Origin: RUG14219 sp045538535
Lineage (GTDB): Bacteria > Cyanobacteriota > Vampirovibrionia > Gastranaerophilales > Gastranaerophilaceae
DNA length: 27,976 nt
Assembly (NCBI GenBank): GCA_045538535.1
Contig: JAZSRN010000059.1
Location: forward strand, 1-27,976
Reading direction: 5' to 3'
The position numbers were made by a program, and so were the translations under genes. Shown piece by piece: positions 14,608 through 23,698 of this stretch (its first letter is position 1; every line of letters starts with the position of its first letter). Under the pieces are notes generated by a model. It ran no database searches and was not told the DNA's origin. It saw only the letters and a program-made list of their open reading frames with translations.

Positions 14608-15090
14608 ATGGCTTTATTAAAATTGCCTAAAACTATAAAAATGGTGGTTACAGATTTTGACGGAGTTATGACCGATAATTGCGTTTATATAAATGAAGAT
14701 TTTTCTATGACGCGGAAGCTTAATTATAAAGATATTATGGGGATTTTTTTATTAAAAAAAAGCGGACGTAATATGGCAATTATTTCGGGTGAAAAGAATT
14801 CTGCCATACAGTTGATGTCTGAAAAATTTGAAATTCCAGAAGTTCATCAAAATATTAGGATTAAAATTGATACATTAAAATCAATAATCGAGAAGTACGA
14901 ACTTTCGCCGGAAGAGTATGTTTATATCGGCGATGATGTCAATGATTTAGATTGTTTAAATTATGCAAAATATAAAGTTACAGTTCCGCATGCAGTTGAA
15001 AAAGTTAAAAATGTTACTGATATACAAATAACACGAGAGCAAGGCGGTAATGGTGCGTTTAGAGAGGTAGTGGATTGTTTAATTGGTTAA
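14608..15090 (+). CDS. KdsC-like HAD phosphatase
   Basis: A 160-aa capless HAD-family phosphatase: motif I VTDFDGVMTD with D16 and D18, motif II IISGE, Lys in the middle segment, and motif IV IGDDVNDLDCL. KdsC homologues of this size remove phosphate from Kdo-8-phosphate in lipopolysaccharide synthesis, and close relatives act on other 9-carbon or 8-carbon sugar phosphates, so the exact substrate is open. The ATG at 14608 follows AAAGGG; a TTG two codons upstream is less likely. It opens an operon with the TPR gene, which overlaps it by 16 bp, and lysC. kdsA, kdsB and kdsD are not nearby. Confidence 0.85.
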   Translation: MALLKLPKTIKMVVTDFDGVMTDNCVYINEDFSMTRKLNYKDIMGIFLLKKSGRNMAIISGEKNSAIQLMSEKFEIPEVHQNIRIKIDTLKSIIEKYELSPEEYVYIGDDVNDLDCLNYAKYKVTVPHAVEKVKNVTDIQITREQGGNGAFREVVDCLIG

Positions 15091-16571
15091 AAAGTTTAAG
15101 GCAACAGATAAAAAGTATTAATAAAGAAATAACACAATATCAAAAGGATACTATTGTTCAATCCTTGCCATCATTGGCTTATGTGAATAAGGCAAAAAAG
15201 CTTATTGATGAAAATAAATTGTTAGAAGCTGAAGAAATTTTGTATAAAGCGCAAGAACTACCGCAAGAAGATGCGCTTGTTTACAAGTATCTCGGAATAA
15301 TTAAGGATAGACTGCTTCAATTTTTTGATGCGGTTGAAATGTATCAAAAATCTGCAGATCTAAATCCGGAAGATAAAATTATTTGGCAAAAATTGGGTTT
15401 TGCACTTGTTAATATTCAAGAGTTCGACAGAGCCGAAAGAGCTTTTGATAATGCAAATAAAATTGCACCTTGTAATACGGATACTTTTACCGGTTGGGGT
15501 ATGGCGTTGATGAAAAATCAAAAACACGCTGAAGCAAGAGAGAAATTTATAGAAGCTGCAAAGTATAATCGTTATAATTTTACAGCTATCTTTTTGAGTT
15601 CGGTTATGGAAATCAAATTGGGGATGTATGATGAAGCGGAAGCTAAATTGAAATTCTTGACAGGGGTTTGCCCAAATGAAACGAATAATTATGAATATGC
15701 GCATTTAAAATTCTTAAAAAATGATTATGAAAACACAATTTATTATGCGCAAAAAGCCTTGGAATATAATTCACAAATGCTTCCGGCATATCTTTTGATT
15801 GGTGAGGTTTTGGCCTTAAAATTAGATGAAAAAGCTTTTAAATATTTTTTGACTGCCGAAGAAAAAGGACTTGTAAATGCGAATTTGTATCTTGAATGGG
15901 GTAAAGCGTTATTAAGGTTTACAAGATTGCAAGAAAGTAAACATTATCTTTTAAAAGCAATAAGTTTGGCGCCTGAAAATGTTGAAATTATCGAAAATTT
16001 GGCGTTGTGTAATGTTTTATTGAACGATATGCAAGATGCACCGCCGTTAATAGAAAAATTGAAAGAAAAAACTCAAAATAATATGGTATTACAAAGAATT
16101 GAAGGGATTATGCAGTTTTTAAAAGGCGATTATGAGGGTGCAATTCCAACTTTAAGAGATAATGCCGAAATATTTGAATCTAACAACTTTTTCAATTATT
16201 TTTATATGGCAAAGGCTTATGAAAAACTTGGTCGTGATGCAAAAGTTTCAGATTATTTTGATAACGTAATATCTCAAAATCCTTTATTCATCAGTGCATA
16301 TTTAGAATTTGCAAAGTTTTATATTTCAAAAAATAATTTTGCAGAAGCTCAAAGAAAATTAAGAAAAGCCGCAAAATTTGCACCTGAAAATTTCGAAATA
16401 TTAAATCTTTTATTTTACGTAATTTACATACTTGTAAAACAAAATCTTTGCGCCTATAATGTGAAAGAAGCGATTTCGATTGCAAATAAAATACCTCAAG
16501 ATTGTTTTAATTATAGGGATGAATTAAAAGATTTATTAGAAATACAACATTGTAAAATTGAAAGAGAATAA
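15075..16571 (+). CDS. TPR-repeat protein
   Basis: A 498-aa protein made almost entirely of tetratricopeptide repeats, about ten to twelve, with typical W/L-G-x-A-x-F-A-P spacing (for example IIWQKLGFALVNIQEFDRAE and the units near residues 85-220 and 385-460). It has no signal peptide or membrane helix, so it is a cytosolic scaffold. The start is TTG at 15075, with GAGAGG seven nt upstream and inside the end of the KdsC-like gene, which indicates translational coupling. lysC follows after 2 nt. The partner proteins cannot be read from the sequence. Confidence 0.88.
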   Translation: MFNWLKSLRQQIKSINKEITQYQKDTIVQSLPSLAYVNKAKKLIDENKLLEAEEILYKAQELPQEDALVYKYLGIIKDRLLQFFDAVEMYQKSADLNPEDKIIWQKLGFALVNIQEFDRAERAFDNANKIAPCNTDTFTGWGMALMKNQKHAEAREKFIEAAKYNRYNFTAIFLSSVMEIKLGMYDEAEAKLKFLTGVCPNETNNYEYAHLKFLKNDYENTIYYAQKALEYNSQMLPAYLLIGEVLALKLDEKAFKYFLTAEEKGLVNANLYLEWGKALLRFTRLQESKHYLLKAISLAPENVEIIENLALCNVLLNDMQDAPPLIEKLKEKTQNNMVLQRIEGIMQFLKGDYEGAIPTLRDNAEIFESNNFFNYFYMAKAYEKLGRDAKVSDYFDNVISQNPLFISAYLEFAKFYISKNNFAEAQRKLRKAAKFAPENFEILNLLFYVIYILVKQNLCAYNVKEAISIANKIPQDCFNYRDELKDLLEIQHCKIERE

Positions 16572-16573
16572 CG

Positions 16574-17845
16574 TTGAGAAAGATAATAGTTCAAAAATTT
16601 GGCGGAACTTCCGTCGCGGATACTGATAAAATTAAGAATGTGGCCAAAACCGTAATAAGAGAAAAGGAAAACGGTAATGATGTGGTTGTTGTCGTTTCAG
16701 CTATGGGACACACGACAGACCATCTTGTAAAAATGGCGAAAGATTTAAACAATAATCCTTCCGGTAGAGAAATGGATATGTTATTATCAACGGGCGAGGG
16801 AATTTCTATTGCTCTTCTTGCAATGGCAATTCAAGCACAAGGTTATGATGCGATAAGTTTTAATGCCCCTCAAATTGGTATTATGACTGAAAAAATACAT
16901 TCAAAAGCAAGAATTATTGATATAAAAACCGAAAAATTGAAGAAAAATCTTCAAGAAGGTAAAATCATCGTAGTTGCTGGATTTCAAGGTGTTACGGAGG
17001 ATGGTGAAATTACTACATTGGGCCGCGGAGGTTCTGATACGTCGGCCGTTGCCCTTGCTGCCGCGTTAAATGCTGAAAGATGTGATATATATACAGACGT
17101 TGAAGGTGTATACACAACTGATCCGCGAGTAGTTCCTCAAGCTTCAAGATTAGAACAGATATCTTATGAGGAAATGCTTGAACTTGCGCATGCTGGAGCT
17201 AATGTTTTACATCCGAGAAGTGTTGAAACTGCAAAACAGTTTAATGTTCCATTAAGAGTTCGCAGCAGTTTTAAACTTGATAATTTAGGCACGTTAATTT
17301 TAGGAGTAGAAAAAATGGAAATTTATAAACCGGTTGCCGGAGTAGCGGCAGATTTATCACAAGCAAGAATAGTTGTATGCGATATACCGGACAAACCGGG
17401 TTATGCAGCTAAAATATTCACAAATCTTGCAAATCAACAAATTTCAGTTGATATGATTATTCAATCTTATGCAAGAAAAGCTTCTAATACAAACGATATA
17501 GCGTTTACGGTTGATGCAGCTGATTTGGATAAAACAATTTCAACTCTTGAAGCTTTGAAAGATGAAATTCAAGCTGATGATATTAAAATTGACTCAAATA
17601 TTGCAAAAGTTTCGATTGTAGGCGCCGGCATGATTGACAGACCTGGTATCGCGTCAGCAATGTTTGAGACACTTGCAAATCAAGGTATAAATATTAGAAT
17701 GATTTCGACAAGTGAAATCAAAATTAGTTGTCTTGTTGACAAAGAAAATGCACAAAAAGCGGTTAAAGCTTTGCACGAAGTTTTTGAGCTTGAATCCGAT
17801 GAGATTGCCGAAGTTAAAGGTACTTTGCCGGAAGAAGAAGTTTAA
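16574..17845 (+). CDS. lysC: Aspartate kinase
   Basis: Aspartate kinase phosphorylates aspartate, the first step toward lysine, threonine, methionine and diaminopimelate. The 423-aa product has the kinase motif KFGGTSV (8-14), GRGGSDTSAVALAAAL from residue 150, and YTTDPR, then two C-terminal ACT domains (about 265-340 and 345-410) for feedback control by amino acids. It is a stand-alone enzyme, not fused to homoserine dehydrogenase. The start is TTG at 16574, 2 nt after the TPR stop, and the preceding GAAAGAGA is only a weak Shine-Dalgarno, so translation probably depends on coupling. It is last in its operon. Confidence 0.96.
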   Translation: MRKIIVQKFGGTSVADTDKIKNVAKTVIREKENGNDVVVVVSAMGHTTDHLVKMAKDLNNNPSGREMDMLLSTGEGISIALLAMAIQAQGYDAISFNAPQIGIMTEKIHSKARIIDIKTEKLKKNLQEGKIIVVAGFQGVTEDGEITTLGRGGSDTSAVALAAALNAERCDIYTDVEGVYTTDPRVVPQASRLEQISYEEMLELAHAGANVLHPRSVETAKQFNVPLRVRSSFKLDNLGTLILGVEKMEIYKPVAGVAADLSQARIVVCDIPDKPGYAAKIFTNLANQQISVDMIIQSYARKASNTNDIAFTVDAADLDKTISTLEALKDEIQADDIKIDSNIAKVSIVGAGMIDRPGIASAMFETLANQGINIRMISTSEIKISCLVDKENAQKAVKALHEVFELESDEIAEVKGTLPEEEV

Positions 17846-17849
17846 AACT

Positions 17850-17874
17850 GAAAGAATATTTTAATTATTCTTTC
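17850..17874. terminator. AT-rich hairpin between convergent lysC and dehydrogenase genes
   Basis: GAAAGAATA (17850-17858) pairs perfectly with TATTCTTTC (17866-17874) around a 7-nt loop. It overlaps the stop of the minus-strand dehydrogenase. The stem is AT-rich and has no clean T run, so termination is uncertain. Confidence 0.4.
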
Positions 17875-18907
17875 CCCAAGGCTTTACTAGGAATTTAATC
17901 GCTTTGCCGTCAATATGTTGTTGCATTGCGTATTCAATGTCTTGAAGTTCGATGGTGTCTGTTATGAGTTTTTCAACTTCTACATCGCCTGAGGCAATGT
18001 AATCCAGTGCCATTTTGAAATATTGTGGTGTGTGGTGAAACACACTCATTAATTTGATATCACCATAATGCATTTTGGTTGTGTCAAAAGTTACGGTGGA
18101 GCCGGATTTGCAACCTCCAAAAAAGTGGACAGTACCTCCTGGGCGTACACAAGAAAATATTCTTTCCCAAATTTCAGGTAATCCAACGCATTCAACGGCA
18201 ACATCTAATCCTCTTTTTTCGTCAGTATATTCTCTAAATATTTTTTCGGGATTTGGATATCTGGTCAAATCAATGATTTCATCAGCATGTGCAAATTCTT
18301 CGGCAGCTTTTAGTTTTATTGGATTGCGTCCGGCGACAATAACTTTTGCCCCTTTCAATTTTGCGAGTCGAGCAAACATCAACCCTATAGGGCCGATGCC
18401 AATTATTCCTACTGTATCGCCTTGTTTTATGCCGGTTCTTTCAATGCCATGGACAACATTAGCCAAAGGTTCGCAAAAAGCAGCTTTGTCAAAGCTTAAA
18501 TTTTCCGGTAATATTAACATGTTTTTTTCTACAATGCGCGCCGGAACGGTTATGTATTGTGCATAAGCTCCGTTTAATAAATCAAGATTTTCGCAAAGAT
18601 TAAATTCACCTTTTTTGCAATAAAAACATTTGCCGCAAGGTGCTGAATTTGCTGCTACTACTCTATCGCCGACTTTGACATTGTTAACGTTTTTGCCTAT
18701 TTTTTCGACAATACCTGCAAATTCGTGACCAAAACCGGACGGAATTGATTTTATCAAAACGGGGTGACCGCGTCGAAAAGTTTTTACATCAGTACCACAT
18801 GTAAGTGCAGACATGATTTTAACAACAACTTCACCTTCTTCAGGCGGTTTTACCATTACATCTTCGAATTTTATGTTTTGTGGGCCATAATATTGTATAG
18901 ATTTCAT
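17861..18907 (-). CDS. Zinc-dependent alcohol/polyol dehydrogenase (MDR family)
   Basis: A 348-aa medium-chain dehydrogenase. Catalytic zinc ligands are C37 (CGTD) and H61-E62 (GHE); the structural zinc loop has C91, C94, C97 and C105; E145 lies in CEPLANVVHG. The Rossmann motif GIGPIG follows near residue 168. The build resembles sorbitol, L-threonine and galactitol-phosphate dehydrogenases, but the substrate cannot be read from sequence. It is the second gene of a two-gene unit, starting 12 nt after the stop of a related dehydrogenase, which suggests two steps of one polyol or amino-alcohol pathway. It is convergent with lysC. Confidence 0.9.
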   Translation of the reverse strand: MKSIQYYGPQNIKFEDVMVKPPEEGEVVVKIMSALTCGTDVKTFRRGHPVLIKSIPSGFGHEFAGIVEKIGKNVNNVKVGDRVVAANSAPCGKCFYCKKGEFNLCENLDLLNGAYAQYITVPARIVEKNMLILPENLSFDKAAFCEPLANVVHGIERTGIKQGDTVGIIGIGPIGLMFARLAKLKGAKVIVAGRNPIKLKAAEEFAHADEIIDLTRYPNPEKIFREYTDEKRGLDVAVECVGLPEIWERIFSCVRPGGTVHFFGGCKSGSTVTFDTTKMHYGDIKLMSVFHHTPQYFKMALDYIASGDVEVEKLITDTIELQDIEYAMQQHIDGKAIKFLVKPWGKNN

Positions 18908-18919
18908 AATGTTCCTTTA

Positions 18920-19930
18920 TTAGCAAATTTTTATAAATGCTTTCATAATTTTGTTTGTTACTGTGTCGTCAAAAGCTTTTTGAACATTTTCTAAATCATA
19001 TTCGGTCGAAATGTTTTTAACATTTACTTTCCCTGATTTTAAAAGTTCTAAAGCTTCTTTTAAATCTTCAGGCGAAGGCGAATAACTGCCCAAAATTGTC
19101 AATTCTCTGTAATATATTTCGTTGTTTGCATACCCCATATTGTTCGGTGTACTCGAAAATACAAGGATTTTGCCTCCGTTGCGAACAATTTGTAGCGCAG
19201 TGTCAATCGCTTTGTCTGCACCGGAGGTCATGAATACTGCATCGACACCATAGTTTTCAGTTCTTTCATTGATTTCTTCCAATGTTGAAGTTGAATTTTT
19301 TGAATTAAAGGCATCAACACCCTTAGATTTTAAAAATCCCACTCTTTCATCTAACAAGTCTAATCCTACAGTTTTTATGCCATATGCTTTCAGCGCTTGT
19401 GCCATAATGATACCGATAGAACCAAGTCCGATTACTGCAGCTGTTGAACCTTCTTTTAAGGCACAACGTTTGATTGCACGAACACAACACCCTAAAGGTT
19501 CGTAAAAAGAAGCTTCTTCTATTGTTAAATTTAGGGGTTTTAAGTGTGCAACATTTTTGAGGTGTTCTTCTGAAAGATAAACGTATTCGCTAAATCCGCC
19601 CGGGATAATGTTTGTTGCCTTGAAGTGTTGGCACATTGATACGTTTCCACTTTCGCAATAACGACATTTTCCGCAAGGGATGTGGTGTGATGTTACGATA
19701 ATATCACCTTCTAAAAAATTTGTATCCGAATTGATTTCTACAATCTCTGCAACAATTTCGTGACCTAAAACCGTTCCGTTTTTAGCAATTTTTTCGCGAA
19801 ATTTAACTATGTCACTTCCGCATAAACCACAGCCCAAAACTTTTACTATAGCACCTTTTTGAGCGTTTAAACATAATCTGTCATAACTTTGTACGGTTAT
19901 TTTGTCGTCATTAATAACTGCTATTTTCAT
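18920..19930 (-). CDS. Zinc-dependent dehydrogenase (MDR family), first of a pair
   Basis: A 336-aa medium-chain dehydrogenase with catalytic C37 (CGSD), H57-E58, structural cysteines C86, C89, C92 and C100, a CEPLG-like segment (YEPLGCC) and the Rossmann motif GLGSIG. The ATG at 19930 follows GCGAGG by about 7 nt; an upstream in-frame extension of 17 residues lies in the promoter region and is rejected. It is distinct in sequence from the following dehydrogenase rather than a recent duplicate. A palindrome 23 bp upstream may be an operator. Substrate unknown; sorbitol- or threonine-type alcohols are likeliest. Confidence 0.9.
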   Translation of the reverse strand: MKIAVINDDKITVQSYDRLCLNAQKGAIVKVLGCGLCGSDIVKFREKIAKNGTVLGHEIVAEIVEINSDTNFLEGDIIVTSHHIPCGKCRYCESGNVSMCQHFKATNIIPGGFSEYVYLSEEHLKNVAHLKPLNLTIEEASFYEPLGCCVRAIKRCALKEGSTAAVIGLGSIGIIMAQALKAYGIKTVGLDLLDERVGFLKSKGVDAFNSKNSTSTLEEINERTENYGVDAVFMTSGADKAIDTALQIVRNGGKILVFSSTPNNMGYANNEIYYRELTILGSYSPSPEDLKEALELLKSGKVNVKNISTEYDLENVQKAFDDTVTNKIMKAFIKIC

Positions 19931-19952
19931 ATTTTTGCCTCGCAAAAAAATG

Positions 19953-19970
19953 TTATCACAAATGTGACAA
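19953..19970. promoter_or_regulatory. Operator-like palindrome before the dehydrogenase pair
   Basis: TTATCACAAATGTGACAA is an inverted repeat with core TCACA-AA-TGTGA. It ends 23 bp before the first dehydrogenase start. A possible minus-strand -35 (TTGTCA, 20013-20008) would place it just downstream of the transcription start. Confidence 0.45.
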
Positions 19971-20035
19971 AGTTCCAACAAGTAACTATTGAAAATACTT
20001 AAATTCTTGACAATTAGTTTTGTTAGATTTAAAAC

Positions 20036-20053
20036 AAAATTATTGATAATTTT
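20036..20053. promoter_or_regulatory. 8+2+8 palindrome between the dehydrogenases and the Ehr-like operon
   Basis: AAAATTAT-TG-ATAATTTT is a perfect inverted repeat 90 bp upstream of the membrane-complex operon. It may be a regulator site for either divergent unit; being AT-only it could also arise by chance. Confidence 0.35.
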
Positions 20054-20142
20054 TGCCGAAATATGATGAAACTAAACTATTGGTAAATAAGTATTTGCGC
20101 AAATTTTGTCGGTTAAAATAAATATTTTATGGAAGAGCAATA

Positions 20143-22122
20143 ATGAACATATTTTTTATAGGAATTACCATATTAATTTTGGGTGGAATTCTATCAACTT
20201 TTTTGAATAAAAATTTAAAGATACCAACATTGTCAATTATGACGTTAATTGGTGCAGTGTGCAGTTTTCTGCCCGCATTAAACGTAATGCTAAAAGGTGA
20301 AACGTTGGTTCAATCATTAAATTTCAACAATATTTTTGGAGTGGTAAACTTTGTTATAGACCCGCTTTCGGCGTTTTTTATAATGGTTATATCTGTTATG
20401 AGTACGATAGCGGTTATTTATTCTAATGGGTATTTAAAACCTTATATTGAAAAAGGTAAGAATATAAATTCTCATTTGATATTTTTATCAATGTTGATTG
20501 CTTCGATGTTGGCTGTGGTAACTTGTCAAAATGCATTAATGTTTTTGATTTGTTGGGAAATAATGTCATTGAGTTCATTTTTCCTTGTTATTTTTGAAAA
20601 CGAAAAAAAAGAAGTTTTGCATGCCGGTATCAAATATTTAGTATTTATGCATATATCCGTTGTATTTATTATGATTGGATTTGCAATGATGAGTATTTCC
20701 GCCGGAAGCTATGATTTTTCAAGTTTTATAAATTCATTTGAAAGTAATAGTCATTTTGCGAATATAATATTTCTTTTGATGTTTATAGGTTTTGGTACAA
20801 AAGCCGGTTTTGTACCTTTTCATAACTGGTTGCCAGATGGGCACCCCGCTGCACCGTCACATGTTAGTGCGATGATGTCCGGCGTGATGATTAAAACTGG
20901 GATTTATGGTATATTAAGAGGGATTTCCCTTATTGGTATTCCGTCAAAGTGCGTTGCTTATGCCGTAATTATTATTTCAGTTTTGACATTTTTATATGGG
21001 ATTTTATATGCAATAACTCAGGAAGATGTCAAAAGGATGTTAGCATATTCCTCAATCGAAAACATAGGAATAATCGGTCTTGGTGCGGGTGTCGGTATGT
21101 TAGGGCTCGCGTATAGTGCACCGATGGTTGCAGTGTTGGGTTTTGCAGGTTGTTTAATTCATATTTTAAATCATTCAATTTTTAAAGAGCTGTTATTTTT
21201 GGCGGCCGGTAATCTTTATAACAAGACCCATACCAGAAATATTGAGGCATTGGGTGGGTTGATAAAATCAATGCCTAATACTGCAGTTCTTTTCTTGATA
21301 GGTGCTGTAGCCATTTGTGGTTTGCCGCCTCTTAACGGGTTTGTTGGTGAATTTTTAATATATTTTGGGATGTTTAAAGGACTTGGTATTCACAATTTCT
21401 TCTCTTTAATCACACTTTTATTTGCGATTTCGGGCTTAGCTCTTGTCGGAACCATGGCAATGTTGTGTTTTACCAAAATGTTTAGCATAATTTTTCTTGG
21501 AATGCCTAGAGATAAAGCTTCAGAAACTGTGACGGGAGATTGTCCAAATTCAATGATTTTGCCAATGAGTTTGTTGGCTGTATTGATATTTGCTATAGGG
21601 TTACTCCCACAATATGTTTTTGATTTTGTGTTAAAACCGGTTGAAAATATTACGGGCAAGTTAAATGTTTGTATTGCTGAACCGTTGAATTTGATGCAAT
21701 TTATTTCGATTTTTGCATTATGTTTTATAATATTTTTGACTGTTTTAATATTGTTAAAATTGAAATTTACAAAAGGTAAAGTAGTTTTGCACGAAACTTG
21801 GGGATGTGGTTATAATCGCGCAAATAATCACATGCAATACACCGCATCATCATACGCAAGTCCGTTTTTAACAATGCTTAGTCCGTTGTTTAAAAAAATA
21901 TATGATATTGAAAAACCACGTAAACTTTTTCCGCAAAGCGCTCATTTTCATTTGGAAATTGAAGATATTGAAGAAGCTTATGTTATTGATCCGGTTGTTA
22001 AATCTGATGAATGGTTTTTGTCAAAATTTGAAGCTTTGCAAAGTGGTAATATTCAATCGTACATTAAGTACGGATTAATATTCTTAGTATTAATTATTAT
22101 TGGAAGCTTATTTATAGGATAA
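20143..22122 (+). CDS. Ehr/hydrogenase-4-like antiporter subunit (HyfB-like)
   Basis: A 659-aa membrane protein of the NuoL/MrpA proton-channel family, matching HyfB/HycC in length and C-terminus (GCGYNRANNHMQYTASSYASP). About 15-16 hydrophobic helices are visible. The residues used for ion transfer are present: E139 in CWEIMSLSS, K220 in FGTKAGFVPFHNWLPDGHP and K251 in MIKTGIYG. It should pump H+ or Na+ when the hydrophilic arm is reduced. The ATG follows GGAAGAG. It opens a tightly packed six-gene operon (gaps of 6, 1, -8, 17 and 12 nt). The promoter is not clear. Similar to complex I subunits, but neighbours show hydrogenase-type gene order. Confidence 0.9.
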   Translation: MNIFFIGITILILGGILSTFLNKNLKIPTLSIMTLIGAVCSFLPALNVMLKGETLVQSLNFNNIFGVVNFVIDPLSAFFIMVISVMSTIAVIYSNGYLKPYIEKGKNINSHLIFLSMLIASMLAVVTCQNALMFLICWEIMSLSSFFLVIFENEKKEVLHAGIKYLVFMHISVVFIMIGFAMMSISAGSYDFSSFINSFESNSHFANIIFLLMFIGFGTKAGFVPFHNWLPDGHPAAPSHVSAMMSGVMIKTGIYGILRGISLIGIPSKCVAYAVIIISVLTFLYGILYAITQEDVKRMLAYSSIENIGIIGLGAGVGMLGLAYSAPMVAVLGFAGCLIHILNHSIFKELLFLAAGNLYNKTHTRNIEALGGLIKSMPNTAVLFLIGAVAICGLPPLNGFVGEFLIYFGMFKGLGIHNFFSLITLLFAISGLALVGTMAMLCFTKMFSIIFLGMPRDKASETVTGDCPNSMILPMSLLAVLIFAIGLLPQYVFDFVLKPVENITGKLNVCIAEPLNLMQFISIFALCFIIFLTVLILLKLKFTKGKVVLHETWGCGYNRANNHMQYTASSYASPFLTMLSPLFKKIYDIEKPRKLFPQSAHFHLEIEDIEEAYVIDPVVKSDEWFLSKFEALQSGNIQSYIKYGLIFLVLIIIGSLFIG

Positions 22123-22128
22123 CGAAAA

Positions 22129-23046
22129 ATGTTGATAAAAATTTTAAATATAATAATTTTAATGTTTATTCCGTTCATAATGGCCGGGATTATAAATAAA
22201 ACCAAAGCTTTTTGGGGTGGAAGAAAAGGCGCTTCCATTTTGCAACCGTTTTATGATTTTGTAAAACTTATTAAAAAAGATTTTGTTATAAGCAAAACAA
22301 CATCAATCGTTTTTCGAATTTCGCCGATTGTAACTCTTTCATCGGTGTTTTTTGCGGCATTGTTTATCCCGTTGGTGACAAATTCAGCGATAATAAATAT
22401 TCCTGCGGGGTTGATTGTGTTTGCATATACATTAGGGTTAGGAAAATTCTTTGCTTTGATTTCGGCAATGGATACCGGTAGCAGTTTTGAAGGAATGGGA
22501 GCTTCTCGTGAAGTTTGTTTTACTTCGCTTGTTGAGCCGGCATTTTTCATGACAATTGCTTCGGTTATGGCGTTGAGCGGGAACTATTCCTTTGACTGTT
22601 TGCAAAATATTCTTGTGCGTGCCGGAAATTATGGAGTATTGATTAGTATTTTTGCGGTAGTGGTACTATTTTTGATGATAGTAATTGAGGGCTCTAGAGT
22701 ACCGATGGATGATCCAACAACACATTTGGAATTAACTATGATTCATGAAGTTATGATTCTGGACAATTCGGGTAGCGATTTGGCGATGTTTAGTTGGGCT
22801 AACGGTATTAAGATGTTGTTATTATCTTCGCTCATTGCGTATATTATTATCCCGCAAGGTTTAGAGATTTGGATAAATATTCTTTTGTATTTCGCAGTGT
22901 TATTTGTTATTTCTGTACTAATAGGGACGATTGAATCCGCTATGGCCAGAATAAGAATGTCGCACGTTTTTGAATTTGTTTTTTTGATGAGTTCATTTGC
23001 GCTCGTTGTGCTTTCACTTGTTGTTGCAAAGGTGTTTGGAGGTTAG
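22129..23046 (+). CDS. Ehr/hydrogenase-4-like membrane subunit (HyfC/NuoH-like)
   Basis: A 305-aa, roughly eight-helix protein of the NuoH family, which joins the hydrophilic arm to the membrane pump. Family signatures are KAFWGGRKGASILQPFYDF near the N-terminus, LVEPAFF, and the acidic loop EGSRVPMDDPTTHLELTMIHE, whose Glu and Asp residues line the coupling channel. It starts 6 nt after the HyfB-like gene and is followed by the HyfE-like gene after 1 nt. Nothing looks truncated. Confidence 0.92.
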   Translation: MLIKILNIIILMFIPFIMAGIINKTKAFWGGRKGASILQPFYDFVKLIKKDFVISKTTSIVFRISPIVTLSSVFFAALFIPLVTNSAIINIPAGLIVFAYTLGLGKFFALISAMDTGSSFEGMGASREVCFTSLVEPAFFMTIASVMALSGNYSFDCLQNILVRAGNYGVLISIFAVVVLFLMIVIEGSRVPMDDPTTHLELTMIHEVMILDNSGSDLAMFSWANGIKMLLLSSLIAYIIIPQGLEIWINILLYFAVLFVISVLIGTIESAMARIRMSHVFEFVFLMSSFALVVLSLVVAKVFGG

Positions 23047-23047
23047 A

Positions 23048-23698
23048 ATGGTAAATGGTTTTATAATACTTTTTGGACTTACAATGTTATATTTGGCCGC
23101 AACAAGTCGTATTGTCGCACATATCAGAATAGTTATTGCGCAAGGTATTCTTTTGTTTTTGATTTGTTGTTGCGGAATGGAGCATATTAATTGGTTAAAT
23201 TTTGCATTTTTAACTGTTGAAACATTGGTTTTTAAATCAATTGTAATACCTTGGTTTTTGTATAGAGTATTGAAAAAAACACACTCAAATCGTGATGTTG
23301 CTGCTAATATCCCACACTTTTATTGTTTGGTAATTGCAAGTATAATTCTACTTGCAGGATTTTTGGCTTCAAATTATTATATTTCTTCTATGAAATTAAT
23401 TTCACCTATGTTTTTTGGAGTGTCTATTGCAACGATAGTTATAAGTTTGTGGCTTATTACGATTAAGCATAAAATTATATCAAATGTTATCGAATTTATA
23501 ACGATGGAAAACGGTATATTTTTACTTTCTTTGTCGGTGGCAAAGGAAATGCCAATGCTCGTTAACCTTGGCGTTTTGCTGGATGTATTTATTGCCGTTT
23601 ATATTTTGGGATTGTTCGTCAACGTTATAAATAAAGAATTTAAAGATTTAGAAGTTTCACATTTGTCAGAGTTAAAGGATTACGAATACAATGATTAG
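23048..23698 (+). CDS. Ehr/hydrogenase-4-like membrane subunit (HyfE/NuoK-like)
   Basis: A 216-aa protein of six to seven hydrophobic helices. The last third, MENGIFLLSLSVAKEMPMLVNLG...DVFIAVYI, matches the NuoK-like core of HyfE with its membrane glutamate. The ATG at 23048 is chosen because GGAGG lies 5 nt upstream; an upstream start at 22997 would add 17 residues overlapping the HyfC-like gene and is rejected. The 3' end overlaps the next gene by 8 nt. HyfD, which sits between C and E in E. coli, is absent. Confidence 0.9.
   Translation: MVNGFIILFGLTMLYLAATSRIVAHIRIVIAQGILLFLICCCGMEHINWLNFAFLTVETLVFKSIVIPWFLYRVLKKTHSNRDVAANIPHFYCLVIASIILLAGFLASNYYISSMKLISPMFFGVSIATIVISLWLITIKHKIISNVIEFITMENGIFLLSLSVAKEMPMLVNLGVLLDVFIAVYILGLFVNVINKEFKDLEVSHLSELKDYEYND

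Noticed and set aside
19953..19970. CRP/FNR binding site
   Set aside because: The half-sites are in the reverse order (TCACA then TGTGA, 2-nt spacer), not TGTGA-N6-TCACA, so a CRP-type site is not supported.
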